Source: Chiridota heheva (taxonomy: Eukaryota; Echinodermata; Holothuroidea; Apodida; Chiridotidae). Taken from it: DNA of 64,000 bases. The position numbers and the translations under genes are program-made. This document shows, piece after piece, positions 23,400 to 34,494 of this stretch. The stretch is taken from positions 1,281,001-1,345,000 of the forward strand of contig JAIGNY010001464.1 in assembly GCA_020152595.1 (NCBI GenBank), read 5' to 3'. Positions within the stretch are counted from its first letter, which is position 1; every line of letters begins with the position of its first letter. The notes under the pieces were generated by a model that saw nothing but the letters and a program-made list of their open reading frames with translations, did no database searches and was not told the DNA's origin.

Positions 23400-23793
23400 T
23401 CCCTCTCCCCCCTCCTTCCCCCCCAAAAAAAAATAATAAAAATTAATTAATTTAAAAAATAATAATAATAACAATCGATAATTATCTTTCTTTCTTTCTT
23501 TAATCGACAGATAATCAAGGATCGAATCAAAGAGAGAAAGAAAGAAAGAAAGAACTAACTAACTAACTAACTAACCGGTCAGTCGGTCGATTGATCGTTC
23601 AATCCCTCACTAACTAACTAAATAAATACAGAAATACATACATAAATATATAAATACATAAATACATACATACATACATACATACATACATACATAAATA
23701 CATACATAAATACAAACATAAATATATACATAAATACATAAATAAATACATAAATACAAAATAAATACCAAATAAATACCAAAATAAATACAA

Positions 23794-23826
<33 letters not shown>

Positions 23827-23868
23827 TAAATAACAATTAAAAAAAAATAATAATAATGAAATCTTATA
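23400..23868. repeat. Cluster of different tetranucleotide repeats plus (AAT)n
   Basis: Successive blocks of (TTTC)n, (GAAA)n, (CTAA)n, CGGT/CGAT words, (TAAA)n, (CATA)n mixed with (AAAT)n, and finally (AAT)n. The Met/Tyr/Cys-rich minus-strand frames are artefacts. Confidence 0.95.
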
Positions 23869-23870
23869 CA

Positions 23871-24460
23871 TTAAGGAAAATTACCATGGAATTTCAGTTT
23901 TATTTATTAATTTAATAGAAAATTTTGAGAAACAGATTGCCAAAAAAACATATTGATATCTCATTCCTAGAAGAAATTAATGAGCTTTTCAAAAAAAAAA
24001 TTGCGGCATTAAATGACTTTTGTAGTGAGTCTAAGTTATCAATATGATGTCATCACAGTCCCTTCTGTGCTAATCTTTACATATTTTTTGAAAATCAATC
24101 GACAATTTTTCATAATTCAAATATAAGTTACAAGAACAGATTGGAAAACTTTATTGTAAAGTTTATTCTACACTATTTTAAAAATATTGTTTTAAAGAAT
24201 AAAATATTCCCAACCATTTATAAAATATGAAATTAATTTTCAAAGAAATGAATAAAGAATAGTACAGAAGTGCTGTGATGACATCACAATGATGACTTGA
24301 ACTCAGACCAACAATCTTCTTTATGCAGACAAGACAGATCTTTAAAACTCAATCACTTCTTGTAGAAATAAGATATATACTTGGTTTCTTCACCAATCTG
24401 TTTCTTTTATTGTGCTCTATTAAAATATGATAATGAAATTCCATGAGAGAATTCCTTTAA
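23871..24460. mobile_element. TTAA-flanked MITE with long inverted ends, copy 1
   Basis: Begins TTAAGGAAAATTACCATGG and ends CCATGAGAGAATTCCTTTAA. The inverted ends extend inward: GAGAAACAGATTG and ATATCTCATTCCTAGAAG are mirrored on the right by CTTCTTGTAGAAATAAGATAT and CAATCTGTTTC. A second copy lies at 62201-62785. No coding content. Confidence 0.75.
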
Positions 24461-24798
24461 ATTTGGTTATGTATTGCCTTAAGAGTACAATCTTAAATGC
24501 TCTCAATTTCTGTCACGTACATCGCTCATTTAGCCTTGAAAATATACAAACACCTACCATATATTTCTAAATGCAAACAGCCAACCAGTCAAGTGATTGT
24601 TATTTAAAATTTGACAATAATTTAAAACTTATTTGCACAATATAATATTGTCCTTACAATACAAAGGATTTTTCTTGCACGTTTGATTATATGAAGGGTC
24701 AGCATTTGCATGCACTGTACTGTGGTGCACAGGAATAAGGGGTCCATGGATAAATCCATTGGTAAATCTATATTACTGTTTCATCATCTGTGACACAA

Positions 24799-25175
24799 AC
24801 TTTTTTAACTTGTTGTCACTTTAAGTGGCATTCGTTAACTGAAATGCATGATTGCACTTGCATACATGTCCCAACACAACTGTTAGATACAGTAAATGGT
24901 ATATGAACAGATAAAAAAATGTTCAACTTTTTTAACTTGTTGTCACTTGAACTGGCAATCATTAACTGAAATTCATGATTGCACTTGCATACATGTCCCA
25001 ACACAGCTGTTAGATACAGTATATGGTATATGAACAGATAACAAAATGTTCAACTTTTTTAACTTGTTGTCACTTCAACTGGCAATCATTAAGTGAAATT
25101 CATGATTGCACTTGCATACATGTCCCAACACAAGTGAATACAGTGAATGGTATATGGACAGATACAAAAATGTTC
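24799..25175. repeat. 127-bp tandem repeat, about 3 copies
   Basis: ACTTTTTTAACTTGTTGTCAC starts at 24799, 24926 and 25053, followed each time by TGATTGCACTTGCATACAT and GTCCCAACACA. The period is constant at 127 bp. Confidence 0.93.
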
Positions 25176-25904
25176 ACTTTTACTTCAAAATAAGAAAACC
25201 AATTGTGAGTAGTGGTGGGATATGTAAATAGGGATCAATACACACACATTTCTAACCAATGGCAATATCATAGTGCAAAAATATGGGGTCAAAATATTTG
25301 ACACAATTTGTCAAGTTTCCAAAAGGCCTTAATATGGAGGAAGTTGTTATTACTTTTGATGAGAATCAACAGTGGAAAGTTTGCTTTCTCAACAGTGAAG
25401 ATTTACATTCAGAATTTTTGAAAGCCTAGCAGTTTTGTTCATATCTGTAAATTTAATGCATTCAATCAATACAAATTTTGAAGAGAAAAGTATAATTTTG
25501 TCAAACTGCTTAAGTAAACTAGTAAGCTCAATTACTATAATTCCAATGCATTTCTGTATCAATTTAACAGAAATGTATGCCAATTCTGTTAAAACCTGGC
25601 TACATGAAGCTATACATGCCGAAGATATCTGGCGTTTAGGCCTATACTGTACTTTCCTAATGATAAATTCTACCAGGTAAAAAATAGATTTAAAAGAAAC
25701 TTTTCTTTTAAATTCTGGGCATACTCTACAAAATATCCTATAACCCCCCATTAGGGAACTGATCTTCTAGAAACCCCCTCCCTTCCCCTTCTCCTCCCTG
25801 AATTTACCACCAAGTTCAATTTCAATACCCACCAAAGGTTGGGGGGTTTTCAAGAAAAAAAGAACCGCACTGACAAGTTTGAGTGTTTTTTTCTATGCAG
25901 CCTA
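25176..25904. other. Intergenic, nothing recognised
   Basis: A 120-codon minus-strand frame (25389-25751) shows no recognisable domain and no splice context I trust. Confidence 0.4.
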
Positions 25905-26250
25905 TTATGCACTTGACAATTGTGTGACTCACCCCCACACCCCCAGACAAGGTGAGTCCTTGCACCAAAGTGTGGACAAAACATGTTGACATAACCTGCA
26001 GTCACTTAGGTGAGATTTTTTGGGAAATGACTTAATACAAATCAATCACCTCTCTGCAAAGTCAATGGGTATGAAGTAAATTGACCTACTCCAGAGTCAC
26101 TCTGGTGACTAACAATTTGGTACAATGGCACACATGTGAGTCACTATTTCATGTCAATGACTCACCTGTGACTGACATTGCCAAGGGTCAGTGGGGGTGA
26201 TACAGTTCTGACAAGTACCTTACACAAATTGTACACTCATGTGTCATGAC
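25905..26250 (-). mobile_element. TGAGTCA-rich MITE, copy 1
   Basis: Starts CACTTGACAATTGTGTGACTC, the reverse complement of the right end of the copies at 38385-38705 and 54225-54570, so it is inverted relative to them. The interior carries TGACTCA/TGAGTCA words and GACCTACTCCAGAGTCACTC. Termini are imperfect inverted repeats of the CACTTGTCAATTG type. No coding capacity. Confidence 0.75.
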
Positions 26251-26424
26251 CCCCAGGTCCTTTGTGATTGTGATCTTGGCGTAACATAATTTTCTGACCT
26301 AGGCCTGCCGCCTACATTACTTTGTGTGAGATCTATTCACTAACTTTAAACAAATTCATAGGCCAGTATGTGGACCACTTGAACGAAATGACCAGTTCCA
26401 AGGAAAACGATCTCAAAAATTATG

Positions 26425-27300
26425 TTGGTTTGTTTGTTTGTTTGATGAGGTCTTAACGGCACCACGACAACGAAGGTCAAATTGTGCCTGAGAGGTCAGA
26501 TCATTTTAGAGGTAGTAAGGAAAGAGACCAGGGGAAGAATGAGAGAAATTCAAGAACAAAAGCCAGAAAGCTGTGATGGAGAGAGGAGGTGCATGGGTAA
26601 AACTAAAAACAGAGTAGAGAGGGGGTGGAAGAGGAGGATTAAATATGGTTGTAGAGGGATGCATGCTGAAGGAAGGAGACTATTTTATCTGGAGGATTTT
26701 TTTGGAAGAACTCAGCAATTGAGTTGTGGGAGCGAGAGAAGCTCTGGGAAGGTTGTACAGGGGCAAGCAAGGAGAACGTGTTGGATTGTAAGGATGCAGT
26801 GGCAATTGTTACAGAGGGGTTGGGGGAACCAATAAGGAGGTGGGAGTGAGTGAGGTGGGTGTGACCAATTCTAAGACGGGTAATATGAGCGTTGTCGATA
26901 CGAGAAAGGTTGTTGATGGTGGATTTGATCGGGATTGTGGGCTGGATAACATGGAGTTTGTTATCAATTTGGAAGTTCCATAAGGTTTGCCAGCGGTCAC
27001 GAACAAGAGAAGCGATAAGCGGTTTGATGTCAGAGAGGGTTTTGGGAAAAGGGGAAGGGAGGAGGTTAAGGGCAAGCTTAGCGGCTGTATCAGCCCTGTC
27101 ATTGCCAGGGATGCCAACATGGCTGGGTATCCAGAAGAAAAGAACACATTCTGTATTCATAGAAAAATTACCAATATCACGGAAAGTTTGTAAATTCAAT
27201 TGCTTTCCACATATAACAAGCTTAAGCATCGATATTGTTTTCATTGAACTCTTTAAGAAATTGTAATGCCGCGGCTATTTGTGAGGGCTATTTGTGAGGG
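26425..27300 (-). pseudogene. LINE 3' fragment encoding RNase H domain (dead copy)
   Basis: The minus-strand frame of about 200 codons has FFWIPSHVGIPGNDRADTAA, the hallmark of the RNase H domain of I/Jockey/Ingi-type non-LTR elements. It then has RLRIGHTHLTHSHL and a C-terminal region where the usual CxxC...H...C knuckle is decayed, ending SLYNHI. The 3' UTR ends with GGCACAATTTGACCTTCGTT and CAAACAAACAAACAAACC. Reverse transcriptase and endonuclease are missing. It closely matches the tail of the copy at 58620-59150. Confidence 0.85.
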
Positions 27301-28440
27301 TAATTTTTCTAGTAATACTGCCATGTTGTCTTTTCTCATAACTACTGTACTGAGAAACTTGTAAATTTTCAAATATATGTTCTTTGCTAATAGTTTTTCT
27401 TTATCACAGAAAGAACTGCAAATGTGCTTTCTGTATACCAGTGTAATTTTGATATTGTGTCAAAATTTTATTGTAAGTTTAACATTTTTAGTCATACAGT
27501 AGGACTAGGCCTAGTTCCACTAAATATTTTAGTTCTAAAATGTGTAAAATGGAATGTTGTCGTGCTTGCAGAGAATGATGCAATTTGTTGTTACATACAC
27601 CATTATTCTAGTCTTACCTTAAGGCATTAAGGGCAAATTAACTTACTTGGAAAATACATGTTAAGCCCTAGGCTACCTGGGGATATTTCAAAACTCTAAT
27701 TTTGTTATGGCGTGACATTTGTATAACTTTTTGTATTCTCCTGCTCTAGTCTCTTGAAGTCCTCAAATTGCATGTTTATAATCTTTACAGCAATGAAGTT
27801 CTAGAAAAAATCAGAACTGGAAAATCTCTAGCTCTTTTGCTGTGAGACGCATATGAAATTTTGTTACGGCGTGACAGGATCAATTTAAACTTTTGTGTTC
27901 TGACTGCATTCATTTTTTGAATATTATCCACATGCTTGCCTTGAGATGCTCCTCTTTGGCACAAATAATATTGATTTAGTCATCTATCATTCCTAAAAAG
28001 ATTATTGACAATGACAATGTAGTTTTAGAGAAATGTGATTTTTTTTTTTTCTTCTAACGTTACGGGGTGACGTTAAGGTGTGACGCATCTAATTTTTGTT
28101 AAGAAATTCAAATTTTAGCCCAGTATGGTACAGTAACTGTTTTGTTCTCTTTTGTTGCTAAAATGGCTTCAAATGCAATGAGAAATACAACAATACTTGT
28201 ATTACTATAAAGTTGCCTATATATTCTATTAATATGTGATGCAATGCATCAGATCGAGTATTATGTGGGCCATTGGTCATTTTACTGTAAAGTTAAAGAG
28301 GAGACCATTACCTTTATTTTGTTACCAAAATCAAGAACATATTTTTTTTTCAAGTCACTGAAATTTGTTTATGATTTACACATATTCCATTACACAAGTT
28401 ATATATTCTGCAGGATAACTTCTCTTATCTCAAACCCCAG
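27301..28440. other. Intergenic with scattered GTTACGGYRTGAC motifs
   Basis: No gene. The 13-mer GTTACGGCGTGAC or a close variant occurs at 27704, 27863, 28059 and 28072, the last two in tandem; see also 30162-30379. Confidence 0.7.
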
Positions 28441-28548
28441 AATGCCGACATAATACCCGATATGCCGACATAATACCCGATATGCCGACATAATACCAGA
28501 TATGCCGACATAATACCCGATATGCCGACATAATACCCGATATGCCGC
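28441..28548. repeat. 20-bp tandem repeat (about 5 copies)
   Basis: Unit ATGCCGACATAATACCCGAT, nearly perfect. Confidence 0.95.
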
Positions 28549-28721
28549 GTTGCATCACATATATTTAAAATTCCCGATTAACAAAGAAACTTCTAACATT
28601 TATACAAAACATTATAAAGCGATAACCATTAAAACATAATTACACATGAGAGGCTTGGACTTCAATACAAAATAAAAAGAATACAGATCAACAAATTAAG
28701 TTAAGTAAAACATAAGACCAG

Positions 28722-29031
28722 TGCCACAAATTTACTTTGGGAGATCACTACATCTCTTTAAATTCACTGCACCCACTATGTCAACAAGTTCAGGAACATA
28801 ATACTTAAGAACCCTGTCTGTGATAAGTCCATAGAGTGTTGGGTGTTAGGTCCTTTCACACTCATACATGCTGTAGTGTCACAAACTTACTTTGGGAGAT
28901 CACTACATCTCTTTAAATTCACTGCACCCACTATGTCAACAAGTTCAGGAACATAATACTTAGGAACCCTGTCTGTGATAAGTCCATAGAGTTTTGGGTG
29001 TTGGACTCCATCACTGGCATACATTCTGTAG
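28722..29031. repeat. 155-bp tandem duplication within the broken gene's 3' end
   Basis: GAGATCACTACATCTCTTTA starts at 28741 and again at 28896, with surrounding sequence conserved. It duplicates the C-terminal coding end, including the stop codon of the broken minus-strand gene. Confidence 0.9.
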
Positions 29032-29962
29032 TGTTCTACTGCATCATCGCATTGTGGCCACACCATGTTGACCCACTTGCTTTGTCTTTCTTCATGCATT
29101 TAAGTGTAACCAGTCCTAAATCAAGGCCTTCGACATTGCTCGCTTCCCCCCTGTCCTTCGTAGGTGATAATCACAAAGTCTCCTTGTTTCAATGGAGCAT
29201 CATTCTGTGCATTCTCAACATTAGCACTAGAACCACTGTATATCTTTTCCTTCACTTTGTTGCTTTCATTAACAGAACTATCAAAGAAAGTCAGCTTAAA
29301 TCCACTGCTAGCTGTGGATTTCAAAACTTTGTGCACTTTCAGGGTACTAGGTACCGCGACTAGGTACCGCGACTAGGTACCGCGACTAGGTACCGCGACT
29401 AGGTACCGCGACTAGGTACCGCGACAGGTATACGCGACTAGGGCGACCGTACAGCGACTAGGTACGCGACAGGTACGCGACTAGGTACGCGACTAGGTAC
29501 CGCGACTAGGTACCGCGACTAGGTACCGCGACTAGGTACCGCGACTAGGTACCGCGACTAGGTACCGCGACTAGGTACCGCGACTAGGTACCGCGACTAG
29601 GTACCGCGACTAGGTACCGCGACTAGGTACCGCGACTAGGTACCGCGACTAGGTACCGCGACTAGGTACCGCGACTAGGTACCGCGACTAGGTACCGCGA
29701 CTAGGTACCGCGACTAGGTACCGCGACTAGGTGCTGCGACAGCATTGTCTCTGCACTCCTTCTCATACCCAGATATAACATCTTGAACAACAGTTATTGA
29801 TGGCAAGATTGAATCAGCAAAAGTGGCAAAGTGCTCTGGGCTCAAAATCACAACACCTTAGGATTGGACTCTTCTGAAAACAGTGTTCTTTATTGTTCCC
29901 TTGATCCCATCTACTGCCCCTTTTCCATGATTAGCCTGAAAATAGTGCCACTCAATGTCATA
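28738..29962 (-). pseudogene. Broken gene of repeat-associated HGKGAVDG family
   Basis: The minus strand reads WHYFQANHGKGAVDGIKGTI (29950-29890), a signature I associate with large lineage-expanded, uncharacterised metazoan genes resembling transposon-derived proteins. After an in-frame stop comes VVILSPEHFATFADSIL and EKECRDNAVAAPSR, then a 13-bp minisatellite replacing or extending the frame. Coding then resumes: KSTASSGFKLTFFDSS, LKQGDFVIITYEGQ, a frameshift, and KWVNMVWPQCDDAVEHY ending CSDLPK*. The GDFVxxxYEG...KWPQ.DD pattern resembles the C-terminal tail of that family. A possible acceptor GCCTAG precedes the first residue. At least one stop and two frame changes make it non-functional as read. 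Function unknown; the family assignment is from memory of motifs. Confidence 0.6.
29342..29735. repeat. 13-bp minisatellite (about 30 copies)
   Basis: Unit TAGGTACCGCGAC, very homogeneous after 29480 and irregular between 29425 and 29480. CpG-rich with a KpnI-type GGTACC dyad. It sits inside the coding relic described above. Confidence 0.97.
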
Positions 29963-30159
29963 CTAGGCCGGAAATTTGGTGAGCATGAAGATTGTGTAAT
30001 GACTATGGCATTTCTGAATGTGTAATGACTATGACATTTTCTAGGAATTCAAGGACCTGTTAATTATTTACATAAAAATATATTTTATCCAATTCTTAAG
30101 TGAAAACCATTAGCAATTATGATACTTTCAATTTGCAGACAATTTAAACCAAATTTAAA

Positions 30160-30212
30160 ACGTTACGGCATGACAGGAGTTATTGTCATGCCGTAACATT
30201 ACGGCGTGACCA
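30160..30212. repeat. Inverted/direct cluster of GTTACGGCATGAC motifs
   Basis: GTTACGGCATGACA at 30162, its exact reverse complement TGTCATGCCGTAAC ending 30197 (8-nt loop), then ATTACGGCGTGAC to 30210. A further copy is at 30367. Potential hairpin. Confidence 0.85.
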
Positions 30213-30929
30213 TAATTTGGCTATCCATTTCACATCAATACAGAAAGACAATTTAGACCAGCTCTCATTGTTGTGTCATGTAGATGGCTTGGAATTAATC
30301 TAGCTGTATTTGATCCATTAAACATGTTTTGTTTTTTCTGGATAAAACTTTTTGACTCTTTTTTTCGTTACGGCATGACCATAAAATATACGCTCCAATA
30401 ATCAGAAAATTATTAGACTCAAAATGTTTTTCACCTTTAAAGTTAAAAATAGGTTTAATCTCCATATTGAAAAACATTATGATAGTGGCATATTTCTTGT
30501 TAGTTTGCTTGGGCTGAATTTTGAAAAAATACAGGTTTTCCCCTCTTTTTTATGATGTCACCTTTGAGTGCACATAAATCATAAATGTTACCAGATAAGA
30601 CAGTCAAGTTGATTGATTATCAAAATTTAGACCAGATATAAATAGCAAAATATTGTTTTAAAGAGGCCAATTTTTTTTTAGCTCAAGTGACCCCTAATTT
30701 TGAAATATGCTACTACTGTATGAAGCCTAGGGCCTACAAGTTATGAAAAATATTGGTGATCAAATGAATTTTGGAGCTTTTTTGATCAAAATTGAAAGAA
30801 AATAACTTAAAATGCTTTAAATATACAAAATTTGTACATGGAAAATTTAATTGCAAATTGTTCTGCAATCCTAAAAATATGGGACAATTAAGGAATTATG
30901 ACTTATATTATTACTGTGTTTTGCACCCA

Positions 30930-31400
30930 TCAAAGAAAAAACACATTGACTTAATCGAAAATGTTCAAAGGAGAGCCACCAAACTTATCCCACATTTGTG
31001 TAATCTGCCATATCCTGACAGGCTTAATTATCTGATTCTACTAACATTAACTTACAGAAGAGCAAGAGGTGTTATGATTGAAGTACAGTAGCCTGTATAA
31101 GATGGTCTCACATGATATATTTATAGGCCTGGGTCATATATAATGATACAAGAGTTGCAAATTTATTACCTATTCATAATAATACTAAAAGAAGAGGTTC
31201 TAAAAACAGGAAAATTCTTCAATCACATTTATTCAGCAGCGTTCCACATAATTTGTTCTCTAATCGGATTTGCAAATTATGGAATAATTTACCTAAGGAG
31301 GTCGTGAAAGCATGCAATCTAAATTTGTTTAAGAACAGGCTGGATAAGAACTGGTGTAATCGGGCTTTTCGCTTGCGCTTCAAGGCCGAGAGTCACGAAT
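30930..31400 (+). pseudogene. Non-LTR reverse transcriptase C-terminal fragment
   Basis: LHPSKKKHIDLIENVQRRAT, KLIPHLCNLPYPDRLNYL and YRRARGVMIEVQ are followed, after a frame break, by ICKLWNNLPKEVVKACNLN and LFKNRLDKNW. These are the standard C-terminal motifs of CR1/Jockey-like elements (IDLIEKVQRRATKLI, LWNxLPxEVV). The catalytic domain is absent and the frame is interrupted, so it is a relic distinct from the family at 4200-4880. Confidence 0.85.
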
Positions 31401-31449
31401 TACTCGACACTTCTCAGGCTACTAGCCTTTCGTCCAGGAAACATCATAG

Positions 31450-33037
31450 GTAGGTATGAAATAAAAACACATTTTTCCTTGGAGCTTATCGACATACAGT
31501 ACTAGTCGGAGTCGGAGGCTACATATTTGCCAGACAATACTTGAAATAGACAAGTCCTAGTAGGCCCTAGGGCTAGCTCTACTCGCACGAACTTCGGACA
31601 GCATTAAAAAATCTTACCTGAGGCTGAAGAAAATGTACGTTAGAATAAAACTAAAGAGCAGCTAAAAACGTTCTCTGTAAAGAAGACAAATTCTTACTAC
31701 AAAATCAAATTATTTGATTTACTTACTGTTACACAGTTACTGTGCTAACTCTAACGTTAATGTTACTCGTTAGTGATGTTTGTTCTGCAATATATAGATT
31801 GCGCGGATCACATTCATCGCGTTGTAACTTATGTAGGCCCCTAAGCTGCTATAATCTATAAATAAGTCTGGTACCTAAAGTGACATACATATTCATTACT
31901 TACGTCATGGCGTGTATTTAGGCTAAATATCCATAAATACATATAGGCCCTATGCCACGATGTATTGTGAACGTCATGGTGTATTTTGGAACAAGTAGAC
32001 CTGGAATCAATTGCTGTTGGGACAAAATTAGGGGTAAATCAAGGGCGTAGGAAGCGAGTACTTAGGGGCTTTATCTCCAGTCAAAAATGTGAGGGGGCGG
32101 AAAGTATGCTTTTGCCCTCACCCCCATTTTTCAGGGAAGAAAACCCCTTATATGGACCCTCTGTAAAATATATAAACATTATTTTTCGGCGCTTGTTCTT
32201 CTGATTTATTTGATTATAATTTATAATACCTCGGTCCGATCCCGGGTCCCATTTTAGTTACCCCAATTATAATCAATTGAATTGACCGCACTTGGCCGTA
32301 AAATGTAGCATTACATCATATACAACGACTTTCATCCCCCCCCCCCCCCCCATCCCCCCTACTCCTCTTCCTCCAAGAAGAAAAACAGCCTCCTACGCCG
32401 TTGGCCAGTAAATTGGTTTCAAATGGTATTGGTGGAAATTTTCCGTCGGGGCTCACTACAACATAACCTATGGCCGTAAGAGCACTTGAAGTCCCTGAGA
32501 GAAATTCTTATTTAAAAAGAAAGTAATGGCAAAGAGCTTCTACACGTAATGGCGAAAAAGAAAATTATTCTCAAACACAATTTCATAAAATTAGTCCAAA
32601 GAGCTTTCACACAGCTCTTTGATTAGCCTATCAGTCACTCATACTACAAAAACAAGTACATTTTGTAACAATCACATTTTCTAACAATCACATTGAGAAG
32701 AAAATACAATTTCAATTGTTTATCTACACCGTATTTTGGTCTATAAATGCGAACAAACCCAGTTGCGCAGATTAAGAATTGGCAAACCTAGAAATAACTC
32801 GGAGATATTTAGTAAGAGGGGGATTGTTGTTTCAAAATGTTGTCTAATTCTTATTTAAGTTCCTTTATACATATTTTTCACCATGGAAAATATTGGGGTA
32901 AATACCATCCTTACCCCGTCCCCGCCCACGCCGCCCCTGTTCAATACCGAAACTTTTTTCTCGTACAATAAACTTTATTCATCGGCTAAGCAGTAGACAA
33001 AACTACACGTGGAAGTAGAAGAGACTACGGTTACTCG
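31450..33037. other. Intergenic, nothing recognised
   Basis: No coding motif. A C homopolymer-rich stretch lies at 32333-32360. Confidence 0.4.
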
Positions 33038-33041
33038 TTAA

Positions 33042-33433
33042 AGGCCATTACACACCGAACGCGACGCGACGAGCGATTTCTTGAACAAAATTGAATAAAA
33101 CAAAGGAAAACAAACATTTTGACCTCTTGTTTTCAAAGAAGCATTGTCATCGCATGGCTATTCAGATGATAACTAAAAATTGATTGAAAGGGCATTCCTA
33201 CGCCCATTAAAGCAAAATTCGCGTCGCGAAAGAAAATCGCGCCCCACTGAAGCAAATTTCTCCACAGTTTGAACAAAAAAGCATTTCAAACAAATTTTCC
33301 AGTATCATCAGAAAGCCTCAATTGTAAACTTCATCGTGTGTAAGCAAAAAGTCAAAGCATGTTATAATATCTGTTTCCTGTATGATTATCTAAAAAAATC
33401 GCTCGCCGCGTCGCGTTCGGTGTGTCACGGCCT
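33042..33433. mobile_element. TTAA-flanked MITE with CpG-rich inverted ends
   Basis: Left end AGGCCATTACACACCGAAC GCGACGCG and right end CGCGTCGCG TTCGGTGTGTCACGGCCT are imperfect inverted repeats. TTAA lies on both sides (33038-33041, 33434-33437). It is 392 bp and non-coding. Confidence 0.85.
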
Positions 33434-33439
33434 TTAACA

Positions 33440-34490
33440 CGTGATAGAGCGCAAATATTGAAACGGCTAATGCAATACCTCCCTGTATATTGGGCAATTA
33501 AGTTTCCGTCGACACGTTGGCACGTACATTGCGCAACAGTAGAACAGTCGGGCCTCTGTAGTAAAGGGGGAATGATTAGGCGTTGCTTAAAATCAGCGTT
33601 TCAAATTTATGGGCGAAGTCCTGGTAGGGGTAGGGGAAAGACCTGCGTTTCACGTGATTTTGATCGCAGAATATTTGTTTAATATTGTGTCAAATCTAGG
33701 GTCTAAGCCTTGCGTTTCTCCGACGTAATTTTTGGGTAGCAAAAAATTGCTAAAGATTGTTGTCAAAAGGACAGCTCGTGGAAGGCTGGAAGCCCTGCAT
33801 TTTTCGTGATTTTGACTCGGAGAGCAGAAAACTGATTAATGTTGTGTCAACTCCAGTGGCGTGGTGGCAAGGAGAAACTCCCCCCCCTCCCTATTGAAGC
33901 TTTCTGAGAGGGCGCCGAATGCTCACGGGTGCGCAAAAATTGTCCTGCAGAGACTACATTTTTATATCCTTTTTATTCTCAACTCCTGCAATTTGTTTAA
34001 TATATCGGCCTCCCTGGGCCTCTCATCGATATTGTTTTGTATCAACTATGCAGGTTAAGCTGACTGAGCTATAAATAGGTAACTTTACCATGCTCAGTCA
34101 GTAAAAGTACAATTTTCAAGACTTATGTGCTGCTTATATGCTTCTTCTTCTTCAGTTCTTTCATTCCGTAACTGTTTTCGTCACCTTGATAATTAGGCCT
34201 ATATAAAGTTCACAATGTCGGTGCATATGGGGGAAGGGGGCCAAATTGACAATAAACGTTTGCTCCTAAACATTCGCGTATGTCATCTGATTGTCAGTCC
34301 CAATTTTTGTCTTGACGAATTAAGGGGAGGGGAGGGGAGCAGTGTCGTGGTGGGTCATGTTTCACCGGGAACAAGGAAATTTTGGCGCTTCACCCCCGAA
34401 ATAGAAAATGCTTTTTAAGTAAAACGGTGCACATAGATCTAAATTGGCATGCACCGTTTATATGACACCGGTTAGGAAATTGCATAAAAT
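33440..34490. other. Intergenic, nothing recognised
   Basis: Short open frames only, none with a recognisable domain. Confidence 0.4.
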
Positions 34491-34494
34491 CAGT

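Noticed and set aside
26482-27266. Plus-strand open frames over 26482-26835 and 26892-27266
   Set aside because: Antisense shadows of the minus-strand LINE RNase H fragment.
28887-29099. 70-codon frame as a stand-alone small gene
   Set aside because: It is the C-terminal piece of the broken HGKGAVDG-family coding region, joined upstream through a frameshift.
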